From NCBI GenBank assembly GCA_050943535.1, contig JBMNPJ010000006.1, forward strand, positions 1-64,000: 64,000 bases of DNA. Reading direction: 5' to 3'. Origin of the DNA: Massiliimalia sp050943535. Its GTDB lineage: Bacteria; Bacillota; Clostridia; Oscillospirales; Ruminococcaceae. The translations under genes and the position numbers were made by a program. A model generated the notes under the pieces. The model worked only from the letters and a program-made list of their open reading frames with translations. It was not told the DNA's origin and did not search any database. This document shows, in pieces, positions 45,281-54,320 of this stretch. Numbering within the stretch: position 1 is the stretch's first letter; every line of letters starts with the position of its first letter.

Positions 45281-45765
45281 GTTTCCCTCCTGGCACCCAA
45301 TTCGGGTTATTACACCCGCAGGCATGCCGCTTTTCTTTTTTGGCAATATTTTATTTTACAGAGACGCACATTTTTCAAATTATTTCATTCATAACAAAAG
45401 AACCGGCAGAAATGAATGGTTTACGTATTTCTAACAATTCTTTGTAAATTTTAATATTTTGAAAAATCTGTGTGTGAACTCTGTTAACAACATTATATCA
45501 CCGGGAAAATAAGCCTGTAAAGAAGAAAAATCATCTTCTTTTTATTTATGTTAATAACGACAGGGTTAATTCATGATTTTATAAAATTTCTTTTCATTTC
45601 GACTAAAAAATATAAAATGCAAATTTATCTGTTTATGGGTTATGTTAAATCTATGTAAAATTATTTTTCAGAATAAAAATTAAAATATTAAACTAATAAA
45701 CTGGAAAATAAGATAAAAAACGCTGCACAATATACAAATTGTGCAGCGCCATATGAAATAAGATT
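45281..45765. other. Intergenic region between two minus-strand genes
   Basis: About 485 AT-rich bases. It holds the terminator of the acetyltransferase gene at the right (45712-45749) and must carry the promoter of the Na/Pi gene, which I cannot place with confidence. No Pho-box-like repeat is evident. Confidence 0.45.
45712..45749 (-). terminator. Terminator after the Eis-type acetyltransferase gene
   Basis: A perfect 10-bp stem (45721-45730 with 45739-45748) is followed on the minus strand by a run of six T (TTTTTTATC). It is a textbook Rho-independent terminator. Confidence 0.82.
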
Positions 45766-46959
45766 TTAAAAGAAATCTGTCAGAAATACATTGCGTTTTG
45801 TAAAAATTTTGGACAGGACCTCATAGTTTTTGTGAACCTGTATACCTTTTTTAAACAAAGCTTCGTCCAAAGATAGGTATCCAATCAACAGCTGGGTAAA
45901 AGTTCCCACATCAACAGTCAAATCTGCGCTGACGGCAGAATCAATTTTTTCTGCGACTACTGTTTGCTGACTGCAGTGTACTTTAAACATTCCATTGTTT
46001 TCCGGAATCATGTCATCCTGCACCTGAACAGTATATGCGGCTCCTGGAAAATGAGGTTTTAATTCCAATGCCTTTTTAACATCAATGACTCGGGTCATTT
46101 GCTGGTTCCCAAAATTGGTATGTAAATCATAGCTTTCTTCTATTACAGCAGGGAGAGGAATGTCATCCGGCAAAGAAACCCGTATTTTTTTATATTGGGC
46201 AGAAAGTCGGTACAAAAATCCCAAAATATCAGAAAAGCCTTTAGGGCTGGTAAATGCCATTTCTCGAACCTGGGCAATTTTTCCGTAAGAATCAGAATCC
46301 TGAGCGGCAATGATCACATAGGCGTGAGGATCTTGCTCTTCGCCCAAAAGGTAAGAGTAAACCCGTTCTTTATACGGATTTTCTCCCAGAATTTTTTTCC
46401 AGTGCCGGTCTTCTCTTTGAATTGCCATGTGATACCGGGAAAAATGAGCGGAAAAAACAGACTGAAATCCCTGGATAGAATCCTCCGGCTGGAACATGCT
46501 GACCTTGCCGGAGTAACGGAAATTGGAAAGCGCTTCCGTAGGAATCTCATATTCTATAGTTGTTTGGCAAGTTTCGTAGCCAAATTTGCGGTAATATTTA
46601 TGAGAAAAAGGATACAAAGCAGAAAAAACAGTCCCATCACTGCGCATTTTTTCAAAAGCGGTTTGAAAGATCTGCCGGATCGCTCCGCCAAACCGATATT
46701 CAGGAAGTGAAGCAACACCGCCCACCCCAGTCATGGGAATCCAATGGTCCTCATAGCGTATTTGAAACTTTGGCAGAACCATACAGGCAGTCATGACATC
46801 CTGATCATTAAAATACCCCATGCATACATCAGGGGAAGGGTCGTCTTTTTCAAGGGATTGCAAAACTTTTTGGGTGTCCATGGAATAAACAAAAGCGGTG
46901 CTTTCAATTTTTTCACATTGGAGTCGTTCTTCTTTTGTTGTTATGATACGTACTGGCAA
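45766..46959 (-). CDS. Eis-type GNAT acetyltransferase with sterol-carrier-like domain
   Basis: A 397-residue N-acetyltransferase of the Eis/enhanced intracellular survival family (PF13527 with a C-terminal SCP2-like domain). The start is TTG behind GGAGGG. The first GNAT domain shows the family features MTGVGGVASLPEYRFGGAIRQIF (acetyl-CoA loop) and YRKFGYETCQTTIEY. A second GNAT fold and a C-terminal SCP2-like part (VDVGTFTQLLIGYLSLDEALF) follow. Characterised members acetylate aminoglycosides and other amines; the substrate here is unknown. Confidence 0.85.
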   Translation of the reverse strand: MPVRIITTKEERLQCEKIESTAFVYSMDTQKVLQSLEKDDPSPDVCMGYFNDQDVMTACMVLPKFQIRYEDHWIPMTGVGGVASLPEYRFGGAIRQIFQTAFEKMRSDGTVFSALYPFSHKYYRKFGYETCQTTIEYEIPTEALSNFRYSGKVSMFQPEDSIQGFQSVFSAHFSRYHMAIQREDRHWKKILGENPYKERVYSYLLGEEQDPHAYVIIAAQDSDSYGKIAQVREMAFTSPKGFSDILGFLYRLSAQYKKIRVSLPDDIPLPAVIEESYDLHTNFGNQQMTRVIDVKKALELKPHFPGAAYTVQVQDDMIPENNGMFKVHCSQQTVVAEKIDSAVSADLTVDVGTFTQLLIGYLSLDEALFKKGIQVHKNYEVLSKIFTKRNVFLTDFF

Positions 46960-47244
46960 GGGATTCCCTCCAATCAGTTTTTATTTAAGATGATTGTACT
47001 ATATAGCTGGAAACAGTGTCAATAAAAACCGATTCGGTAAGTTAGACAAAAGAAAAGTATGTTTTTAGTTTAATTATTCTATTGATAAAAAATAAAAAAA
47101 CTGCTATATGAAAATAAATTTTATTTTATTTATATAAAATTCATAATTGAGAGACAGAAAAGGCACAAATGTCTGATAAAATCATGGGGAAATAACATTT
47201 TGGCTGTCAATTAGTGCGGTACAGAATCAGTTGGAGGAAGTAAT

Positions 47245-48036
47245 ATGAATTTAAAAGAAAAATATGGCGAATGGGGCGTTATTTTAGGCGCTACAGAAGG
47301 TGTTGGAAAAGCGTTCTGTGAAAAAATCGCTGCTGGCGGTATGAATGTAGTAATGGTAGGCCGCCGGGAAGAAAAACTGCAGGAACTGGGAAAAGAAATC
47401 CAGGAAAAATATGGCGTTGACTATAAAGTGGTAAAGGCAGATTTTTCTAAAGAAGACGCTGCCGAAACAGTATTCAAAGCAACCGAAGGGTTGGATATGG
47501 GATTTATGTCCTATGTAGCCTGCTTGCATTCTTTTGGTAAGATTCAGGATACACCGTGGGAAAAACATCAGGCCATGATTAACGTTAACGTAGTTACCTT
47601 TATGAAATGTTTCTACCACTATATGAAAATTTTTGCACAGCAGGATCGGGGTGCTGTAATCAATGTTTCTTCCATGACCGGGATTTCCAGCTCCCCATGG
47701 AACGGACAGTACGGTGCAGGCAAAGCGTTTATCTTGAAAATGACCGAAGCAGTTGCCTGTGAAACCGAAAAAACTAACGTGGATGTGGAAGTCATTACAC
47801 TGGGTACTACTTTGACCCCAAGCCTTTTAAGCAATCTGCCAGGCGGACCTCAGGGTGAAGCGGTTATGAAGATTGCTCAGACACCGGAAGAAGTCGTAGA
47901 CGAAGCTTTTGAAAAACTGGGCAAAGAGCTGTCTGTCATTGCCGGAGAACGAAACAAAAACAGTGTAAAGGACTGGAAAGCAAATCATACAGAAGACGAA
48001 TACATTCGTTACATGGGATCTTTTTATCAGGAATAA
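47245..48036 (+). CDS. 7beta-hydroxysteroid dehydrogenase (bile acid epimerisation)
   Basis: NADP-dependent short-chain dehydrogenase of 263 residues, the same length as the Collinsella aerofaciens and Ruminococcus gnavus 7beta-HSDH and nearly collinear with them from memory (GEWGVILGATEGVGKAFCE, YVACLHSFGKIQDTPWEKH, SSSPWNGQYGAGKAFIL, RYMGSFYQE). The catalytic residues are Ser143, Tyr156 and Lys160; Gly39-Arg40-Arg41 fits NADP binding. It reversibly converts 7-oxo-lithocholate to ursodeoxycholate. A GGAGGAAG site precedes the ATG and a strong terminator follows, so it is a single-gene unit. No 7alpha-HSDH is seen in the window. Confidence 0.93.
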   Translation: MNLKEKYGEWGVILGATEGVGKAFCEKIAAGGMNVVMVGRREEKLQELGKEIQEKYGVDYKVVKADFSKEDAAETVFKATEGLDMGFMSYVACLHSFGKIQDTPWEKHQAMINVNVVTFMKCFYHYMKIFAQQDRGAVINVSSMTGISSSPWNGQYGAGKAFILKMTEAVACETEKTNVDVEVITLGTTLTPSLLSNLPGGPQGEAVMKIAQTPEEVVDEAFEKLGKELSVIAGERNKNSVKDWKANHTEDEYIRYMGSFYQE

Positions 48037-48045
48037 TATTAGCAA

Positions 48046-48074
48046 AAGGGGCTGTTGCAAAACAGCCCCTTTTT
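48046..48074. terminator. Terminator of the 7beta-HSDH gene
   Basis: A perfect 11-bp stem (48046-48056 with 48061-48071) has a GCAA loop and is followed by a run of T. It lies just behind the 7beta-HSDH stop codon and also faces the convergent AraC gene. Confidence 0.85.
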
Positions 48075-48114
48075 TTGCGACAATGTCCGGTGGCTTGCCG
48101 CCGGGGGAACATTT

Positions 48115-48912
48115 TTAATTTCGATTTTGCTTTTGATATTGCAGGGGAGTGATTCCCATGGATTTTTTAAAGGTGCGGATAAAGCTGTTGGCATCAGAAA
48201 ATCCGCTTTGAACGGCAATGGCACCCATGTCCTGATTGGAGTTTTGCAGCAGCTCTTTCGCATAGGAAATCCGGTTTAATAAAAGATATTGTTTTGGCGT
48301 GTATCCCGTTAGCTGCTTAAAACAGTGAGTCAGATAATATTTGTCTACAAAATACTGCTTGGCTAGCTCAGAAATCAGGATGGGTTCTGTAAATCGACGA
48401 TCAATTTCCTGCTGGATTTGATAAACCTGGGTCAAAGCTTTTGGTGATAGAGAGAGCTTTGGAGCAGGCATTTGCCGGTAAAGGTGAATTAATAGCAGTT
48501 TTAAACAACAAAAAAGGCCGGCTTCTGAAAAATCGTCCTGCGTGCTGCTTTCTTGAATTAGCTGGCTGAGAATTGCCTCTATCTCCTGGTTTACTGGAAA
48601 CAGATATCCGGAACCGTCAGGATGGTTTTTAAATAGGGAAAAGAGCCGTGAGTCTTTGAGCATAAAATCCAGAGGTTTTTGGGAAAAGGTGAAAAAATAC
48701 CGGTGGTATTCGCTGGAAAGAATGTTGATGGAATGTTCTTCCAGACAATTAATGAGGATTACGGCAGGAGCTTGGGCTTTTAAGCATACAGAGCCAATGG
48801 TAACCGAAATAACGCCCTTTGTAATGTAAATCAGTTCGTAAGTTCGGTGGTTGTGCCGTTCAATATTGTGAGGCTTTTGGGAATAGCCCTGAGAATGGAG
48901 AAGCTTTTCCAT
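48115..48912 (-). CDS. AraC-family regulator with cupin sensor
   Basis: A 265-residue regulator. The N-terminal 130 residues look like an AraC cupin domain (HNIERHNHRTYELIYITKGVISVTIGS). The C-terminal DNA-binding domain shows ISELAKQYFVDKYYLTHCFKQLTGYTPKQYL and AIAVQSGFSDANSFIRTFKKSMGITPLQYQ. It is transcribed divergently from the five-gene redox operon, sharing a 135-base promoter region with a palindrome that holds both -10 boxes, so it is the likely activator of that operon in response to a small ligand. Confidence 0.9.
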   Translation of the reverse strand: MEKLLHSQGYSQKPHNIERHNHRTYELIYITKGVISVTIGSVCLKAQAPAVILINCLEEHSINILSSEYHRYFFTFSQKPLDFMLKDSRLFSLFKNHPDGSGYLFPVNQEIEAILSQLIQESSTQDDFSEAGLFCCLKLLLIHLYRQMPAPKLSLSPKALTQVYQIQQEIDRRFTEPILISELAKQYFVDKYYLTHCFKQLTGYTPKQYLLLNRISYAKELLQNSNQDMGAIAVQSGFSDANSFIRTFKKSMGITPLQYQKQNRN

Positions 48913-48985
48913 GATTTGGCTCCCTTCTAAAAAAGCAATTTTTGCATATTATTTTCCAATTAACGCAGACAAAAAGAAAGGGAAA

Positions 48986-49008
48986 ACTTTATAATTACAT
49001 TATAAGGT
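48986..49008. promoter_or_regulatory. Palindrome containing two divergent -10 boxes
   Basis: Ten-base arms (48986-48995 with 48999-49008, one mismatch) flank TAC. Each arm contains a perfect TATAAT reading outward: one at 48990-48995 on the plus strand for the redox operon, one at 49004-48999 on the minus strand for the AraC gene. The minus-strand -35 is TTGATT (49026-49021, spacing 16). The plus-strand -35 is poor, as expected for an AraC-activated promoter. Confidence 0.65.
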
Positions 49009-49047
49009 TTTTCTCATAAAAATCAATTTGAAAAGGAGAGATCATCC

Positions 49048-50373
49048 ATGTCTGTGTTCCAGCGGGATTCTTTGCAAAAATGGAGCGAACAATTGGAGCG
49101 GCAAAATATTCACTTGCCATTGTCAGAGCATACACAGGTTTTAAATCAACCAATCACAGTAGGGGAGAAAACTATTCCCAACCGCATTGCCATTCAGCCC
49201 ATGGAAGGATGTGACGGTACTAGGGAAGGCATCCCGGCGGAACCTACGATCCGCAGATATCATCGGTTTGCCCAAAGCGGAGCAGGGCTGATCTGGTTGG
49301 AGGCAGTGGCTGTTTGTGAGGAAGGCAGAGCCAATCCCCGCCAGCTTTGGATGAAGAAAGAAAATCAAAGTGCTTTTCAAAAACTGGTGTGGGAAATCAA
49401 GGAACAGACTGTAAAAAGCCATGGCTATGAACCGGTGGTAATTATGCAGGCAACCCATTCCGGCAGATACGCTAAACCGAACGGTGTGCCGGAGCCGCTG
49501 ATAGCGTATCACAATCCCTTGTTTGAACAAACGCCCATCAGTGATTCTGCAGTGGTATCTGACGATTATTTAAAACGCTTGGAAGAAATTATGGGACAGG
49601 CAGCGGCTATGGCAGAACAGGCGGGATTTGATGGGGTGGACTTGAAAAGCTGTCACCGGTATTTGGGAAGTGAACTGCTGTCTGCTTACACTCGTCCAGG
49701 AGAATATGGGGGAAGCTTTGAAAACCGTACCCGGTTTTTGAAAAACAGTGTTAAAGCCGCCAGACAGATGACCGGAAGCGGATTTTTGGTCACCTCCCGT
49801 TTAAATGTGTATGACGGTTTTCCTTATCCTTACGGATTTGGAGTATCCAGCCATGGGGGAACCGAACCGGATTTAACAGAACCAATTCAGCTTGTAGGTG
49901 AGCTCCATGAACAGCTGGGGATGCCGCTGATTGATATTACCATTGGGAACCCTTACGTGAATCCTCACGTGAACCGTCCAGCCAATCATTATCCCTATGC
50001 TTGTGAGGAATCCCCTTTGTATGGGGTAGAACGGATGATCCACTGTGTTTCCGCTATTCAGAAGGCGTTTCCAAACCTGGCAGTTATTTCTTCCGGAATG
50101 TCCTATGTCAAAGAAATGGGAGCATATCTGGCCGCCGGAGGAGTGGAACAGGGGTGTTTTTCCATTGCTGGATTTGGCAGGCAGGCCTTTGCTTATCCTC
50201 AGTTTGCTCATGATATTTTAAGTCGGGGAGAAATGGACGCAAAACAATGCTGTGTTGCTTGCGGAAAATGTTCGGAATTAATGCGTGCAGGGTCCATTGC
50301 TGGATGCGTCATCCGGGATGGAGCATATTACCTGCCTTATTATCAAAAAGACGTACTGGGAAGAAAGGAGTAA
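49048..50373 (+). CDS. Old-yellow-enzyme-type NADH:flavin oxidoreductase with 4Fe-4S site
   Basis: A 441-residue FMN-barrel enzyme. It shares the N-terminal part of the FadH/BaiCD family (PNRIAIQPMEGCDG, GFDGVDLKSCHRYLGSELLSAY, YGGSFENRTRF) and a cysteine cluster for a 4Fe-4S centre (CCVACGKCSELM and a later AGCVIRD) but stops there, with no FAD/NAD domains. Electrons must therefore come from another protein. The substrate-binding pair that is His-His or His-Asn in enone reductases reads Ser-Cys-His here, so specificity may differ. First gene of a five-gene operon behind AAAGGAG. Confidence 0.88.
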   Translation: MSVFQRDSLQKWSEQLERQNIHLPLSEHTQVLNQPITVGEKTIPNRIAIQPMEGCDGTREGIPAEPTIRRYHRFAQSGAGLIWLEAVAVCEEGRANPRQLWMKKENQSAFQKLVWEIKEQTVKSHGYEPVVIMQATHSGRYAKPNGVPEPLIAYHNPLFEQTPISDSAVVSDDYLKRLEEIMGQAAAMAEQAGFDGVDLKSCHRYLGSELLSAYTRPGEYGGSFENRTRFLKNSVKAARQMTGSGFLVTSRLNVYDGFPYPYGFGVSSHGGTEPDLTEPIQLVGELHEQLGMPLIDITIGNPYVNPHVNRPANHYPYACEESPLYGVERMIHCVSAIQKAFPNLAVISSGMSYVKEMGAYLAAGGVEQGCFSIAGFGRQAFAYPQFAHDILSRGEMDAKQCCVACGKCSELMRAGSIAGCVIRDGAYYLPYYQKDVLGRKE

Positions 50374-50379
50374 TCTGTC

Positions 50380-51147
50380 ATGAAAGTAGCGTTGGTAACC
50401 GGTTCCAGCCGGGGAATTGGGCTGGGAATTGGAAAACAGCTGACAAAAGGCGGATATCATGTGGTGTTCAGTGCCACTTCCGAAGACGGCGGGGATGTGC
50501 TCAATCGTTTGAAAGCAGAAGGGATCCAAGGGGATTATCTGAAACTGGATATTTCCTCCAAAGAAGACCGCCAAAAAGCATTGCAGGAACTGATTGGCCG
50601 TTATGGAAGAATTGATGTGCTGGTGAACAACGCCGGTGTGGCGCCAAAAGTTCGCTTGGATGTTCTGGAAACCACCGAGGAAAGTTTTGAACGGCTGATG
50701 AAAATCAATCTGGAAGGTACTTTTTTCATGTGTCAGCTGTTTGCCAATGAGATGGTTCGCTTAAAACAGGAAAATCAGCTGGAAGATTATCATCCCAGAT
50801 TAATTAATATTAGTTCGATTTCTGCCTATACTGCTTCGGTTTCCCGGGGGGAATACTGTATTTCCAAAGCAGGGATTTCCATGTGTACGCAGCTGTTTGC
50901 CAAGCGGCTGGCGGAATATGGCATTCCAGTATTTGAAATACGGCCGGGAATCATTCTGACTGATATGACTGCCGGTGTTCGGGAAAAATACGAAGCCATG
51001 ATTGCCCAGGGATTAACGCCGATCCAGCGGTTTGGTATGCCGGAAGATGTGGCAGAATGTGTGTCAGCGGCTGTCAGCGGAAAATTGGATTTTGCTACCG
51101 GACAGGTACTTAATGCAGACGGCGGATTCCATATCCGTACACTGTGA
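50380..51147 (+). CDS. Short-chain dehydrogenase/reductase, FabG-like
   Basis: A 255-residue classical SDR. The NAD(P) motif is TGSSRGIGLGIG, the structural NNAG is present (VLVNNAGVAPK), and the catalytic triad is Ser (INISSISA), Tyr and Lys (YCISKAG). The C-terminus ends in VLNADGGFHIRTL, typical of 3-oxoacyl reductase-like proteins. It lies 6 bases behind the flavin oxidoreductase gene and 15 ahead of the flavoprotein gene. It would oxidise or reduce a hydroxyl on the same substrate; the substrate is unknown. Confidence 0.88.
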   Translation: MKVALVTGSSRGIGLGIGKQLTKGGYHVVFSATSEDGGDVLNRLKAEGIQGDYLKLDISSKEDRQKALQELIGRYGRIDVLVNNAGVAPKVRLDVLETTEESFERLMKINLEGTFFMCQLFANEMVRLKQENQLEDYHPRLINISSISAYTASVSRGEYCISKAGISMCTQLFAKRLAEYGIPVFEIRPGIILTDMTAGVREKYEAMIAQGLTPIQRFGMPEDVAECVSAAVSGKLDFATGQVLNADGGFHIRTL

Positions 51148-51162
51148 CCGGAGGAAAACAGG

Positions 51163-53118
51163 ATGAAAGAACATATTCTGGAATGGGATGGAATTTCTCT
51201 GCCTGTGATAGAAGCGGATGCTGCGGTGATCGGAACTGGCTGTGCCGGATATAACGGGGCAGATACCTTGTACCGTCTGGGCATGAAGAATATTGTGATA
51301 ATTTCAGAGGGTCGAGAGATGGGTACCTCTCGGAACACAGGAAGTGATAAACAGACCTACTATAAATTGTCCTTGTCTTCCAACCGAATGGACAGTGTGG
51401 GGGAACTGGCAAAAACCCTGTTTGCCGGAGGCGGTGTAGACGGGGATATTGCCCTGTGCGAAGCGGCTGGATCTGTGCGGGGATTTATGAAACTGGTAGA
51501 ACTGGGGGTTCCTTTTCCTACCAATCGGTACGGGGAATATGTAGGATACAAAACAGATCATGACCCTTATGAACGGGCGACCTCCTGCGGACCGCTTACC
51601 TCTCGGAAGATGACTGAAGCGCTGGAGCGAGCAGTATTTTCCAAGGGGATTCCGGTACTGGACAAGATGCAGGTGATCTCTTTGCTGACAGACGATCAGG
51701 GAATTCACGGGGTTATCTGCCTAAACAAGAAGAAACTGGATACGAAAAATTTTGGACTGACCGTGGTAAAGGCAAATTATGTGCTGATTGCTACAGGAGG
51801 ACCTGCCATTGTATATGCTAATTCCGTATATCCTGCTAGTCAAACTGGGATGACCGGTACAGCTCTGGAAGCAGGCGCTGCTGGAAATAATCTTCAGGAA
51901 TGGCAGTATGGCTTATCATCAATAAAATTTCGGTGGAATGTGTCTGGAACTTATCAGCAGGTATTGCCCCGTTATGTTTCTGTAGATGCGCAGGGAAATG
52001 AGCGAGAATTCTTGGGAGATTATCTGGGGGATCCTCAAAAGGTACTGGAACTTACTTTTTTAAAAGGATATCAATGGCCTTTTGATGTGCGGAAAATACC
52101 AGGTTCCTCTCTAATTGATTTGATGGTGCATCACGAGATTTTCCAAAAAGGCAATCGGGTATTTCTGGATTTTCGGAAAAATCCTAAAGAGCTCAGCTCG
52201 GATTTTTCTGTTCTTCCTTCAGAAGTTTATGAATATTTGAATCGGTCCGGTGCTTTACTCAACACGCCTATAGAACGTCTGGAACAGATGAACCCCAAAG
52301 CAGCCCAGCTGTACCAGGACCATGGAATCGATCTTTCCCGGGAGATGTTGGAAATTTCTGTATGCGCGCAACACTGCAACGGCGGACTAAAGGTAGACTG
52401 TCACTGGCAGACGACCATTCCCGGACTATATGCGGCGGGAGAAGCTGCAGGGACATTTGGCGTTTACCGCCCAGGAGGAAGTGCTTTAAATTCCACCCAG
52501 GTGGGATCGTTCCGAGCCGCAGAACATATGGTTTATGAGGCGAAAAAACCGGTTCTTCCTTGGGAGGAATTTGAAAGTTTGGCGAAAAAACAGGCAGGAG
52601 ATATGTCCCGTCGAATGAAGGAAATCAAACAGGGAACATCTACGGTAGCCGCTCAGAGAAGATTTTATCAAAAGCAGATGAGTGGGCTAGCGGGACATCT
52701 GCGCCAATGGGATCAGCTGGAAGAATTGGAGGAAACCATTCAAAAAGAGCGGTTCCAGTTTTGGTCATCTGCTGTGGTAAGCAGTAGGGAAGAAATTCCT
52801 GGGTTGTGGAAAAACTGGGATATGCTACTTTGTCAGCAGGCGGTTTTATCTGCCATGAGGGTGCTTATGCCTGGTGCAAAAAGCCGGGGTTCCGGGCTGA
52901 TGGTGTCGCAATTGGGAAGTCCGCTGGAAGGAGCAAAACTGCCCATTCGATATTTTCCGGAAGAAAAGGGCTGGGAAGATTCTTGTGTGGAAACAAGGGT
53001 TCAAAACGGAATTCCTTTTTCCGCCATCCGAAAGGTACGGCCCATCCCTCAAGAAAACAACTGGTTTGAAACTGTATGGAAAGAGTATGACGCAGTGCAC
53101 AAAGAAAACGGAATGTAA
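51163..53118 (+). CDS. FAD-dependent oxidoreductase of the fumarate reductase/ketosteroid dehydrogenase fold
   Basis: A 651-residue flavoprotein (FAD_binding_2 fold). The N-terminal nucleotide motif is VIGTGCAGYNGADTLY; the active-site region reads CAQHCNGGLKVDCHW and the C-terminal FAD motif is GVYRPGGSALNSTQVGSFRAAEH. The fold is shared by fumarate reductase, succinate dehydrogenase, aspartate oxidase and 3-ketosteroid dehydrogenases, so it probably forms or reduces a C=C bond next to a carbonyl. A long C-terminal helical domain fits the SdhA-like build. There is no signal peptide, so it is cytoplasmic. The substrate is not known. Confidence 0.85.
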   Translation: MKEHILEWDGISLPVIEADAAVIGTGCAGYNGADTLYRLGMKNIVIISEGREMGTSRNTGSDKQTYYKLSLSSNRMDSVGELAKTLFAGGGVDGDIALCEAAGSVRGFMKLVELGVPFPTNRYGEYVGYKTDHDPYERATSCGPLTSRKMTEALERAVFSKGIPVLDKMQVISLLTDDQGIHGVICLNKKKLDTKNFGLTVVKANYVLIATGGPAIVYANSVYPASQTGMTGTALEAGAAGNNLQEWQYGLSSIKFRWNVSGTYQQVLPRYVSVDAQGNEREFLGDYLGDPQKVLELTFLKGYQWPFDVRKIPGSSLIDLMVHHEIFQKGNRVFLDFRKNPKELSSDFSVLPSEVYEYLNRSGALLNTPIERLEQMNPKAAQLYQDHGIDLSREMLEISVCAQHCNGGLKVDCHWQTTIPGLYAAGEAAGTFGVYRPGGSALNSTQVGSFRAAEHMVYEAKKPVLPWEEFESLAKKQAGDMSRRMKEIKQGTSTVAAQRRFYQKQMSGLAGHLRQWDQLEELEETIQKERFQFWSSAVVSSREEIPGLWKNWDMLLCQQAVLSAMRVLMPGAKSRGSGLMVSQLGSPLEGAKLPIRYFPEEKGWEDSCVETRVQNGIPFSAIRKVRPIPQENNWFETVWKEYDAVHKENGM

Positions 53119-53161
53119 CCTTTGGGATAAAAAATATATCTGAGAAAAGAGGATCAGAATC

Positions 53162-54298
53162 ATGGCAAATAAAATCAGGGTAGGTCTTTGCGGTGCAGGA
53201 GGATACGGAGAAATTTATGGCAGTTATCTTCAGAAAGAGGAAAAAAATTTGCCGGTAGAAGTGGTTGGGATTGTAGAGCCTTTTTGGAAACCGTCAGCAT
53301 GCAACCAAGGTTGGAAAGCCAGAAAAATTCCAGTATTTTCTACCATTGAGGAGTTTTATGAGCATACTGGAGCGGATCTCATGATTATATCTTCTCCCAT
53401 TCCCTTTCATGCCCATCAATCAGAATACGCATTGCGTCACGGCAGTCAGGTGCTGTGCGAAAAACCCACAGCGGCAGTAGTTTCTGACGCAGAGCAGATG
53501 ATAAAAGCAGAACGGGAAACAGGAAAATCTATTTTTATCGGGTTTCAGCTTTCTTTTACAGACCCAATCCTGGCGCTGAAACGGGATTTACTGAAAGGGA
53601 TGTACGGCCGGCCTGTCAGCGGAAAATGTCTGGTATTATGGGAGCGGGATTTTGCCTATTACAGCCGTGGAAGCGGTTGGGCTGGAAAAATGTACAGCAA
53701 AGATGGGGTACCCATTTACGACTCTGTTGCCAGCAATGCCACCGCACATTATCTTCATAACCTCTTGTTTCTGCTTGGCAGCCAGATGGACACTGCAGCG
53801 GAGGTGGTAAAACTGGAAGGGGATCTTTTGCGTGCAAATGATATTGAAACCTTTGACAGCTGCCGCTTAAAGATGGAGACAGCGGAAAAAGTCCCTTTGC
53901 ACTTTTGGGTGTCTCACGCGACCAAAGGGAATATGGATCCTGTTTTTGAACTGAAACTGGAAAAGGCTACGGTGTATTACAGCGAAAACGGAACTCCTAG
54001 CCTGAAAGCAGTTACTCATGACGGACAAGAGATCGATTACGGAAATCCTAAAACAGAAGAACAGACTATGCAGAAATTGATCAAAACCATAAACTGGGTG
54101 CAGGGGGTTGGAGAAAAACCAGTGTGCACTGTAGAAACCACCCTGCCTTTTATGCATGTGATTCAGCGGTTATTTTCTATGACTCCCTTTGCCCAGTTCC
54201 CAGAAGAAAAAATTCAAAAAGATGTGCAAAGACAGCGTGTTTACGTAGACGGGTTATTTGAGGAATGGGTCAGCCAGTACCAGGATGGAACGTTTTAA
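53162..54298 (+). CDS. Gfo/Idh/MocA-family oxidoreductase 1
   Basis: A 378-residue NAD(P)-dependent oxidoreductase. The Rossmann start is IRVGLCGAGGYGEIYGSYL and the substrate-domain motif is LCEKPTA. The C-terminal alpha/beta domain resembles dehydrogenases acting on sugars, inositols or glycosides. It starts 43 bases after the flavoprotein gene. Family members often oxidise a ring hydroxyl, for example at C3 of a glycoside. Confidence 0.9.
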   Translation: MANKIRVGLCGAGGYGEIYGSYLQKEEKNLPVEVVGIVEPFWKPSACNQGWKARKIPVFSTIEEFYEHTGADLMIISSPIPFHAHQSEYALRHGSQVLCEKPTAAVVSDAEQMIKAERETGKSIFIGFQLSFTDPILALKRDLLKGMYGRPVSGKCLVLWERDFAYYSRGSGWAGKMYSKDGVPIYDSVASNATAHYLHNLLFLLGSQMDTAAEVVKLEGDLLRANDIETFDSCRLKMETAEKVPLHFWVSHATKGNMDPVFELKLEKATVYYSENGTPSLKAVTHDGQEIDYGNPKTEEQTMQKLIKTINWVQGVGEKPVCTVETTLPFMHVIQRLFSMTPFAQFPEEKIQKDVQRQRVYVDGLFEEWVSQYQDGTF

Positions 54299-54320
54299 AG
54301 AATGGCGCAGAGGTGAAATT

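Noticed and set aside
43463..45346. Longer start of the Na/Pi symporter at 45346
   Set aside because: The extra 22 residues are not membrane-like, and the good ribosome binding site sits ahead of the ATG at 45280.
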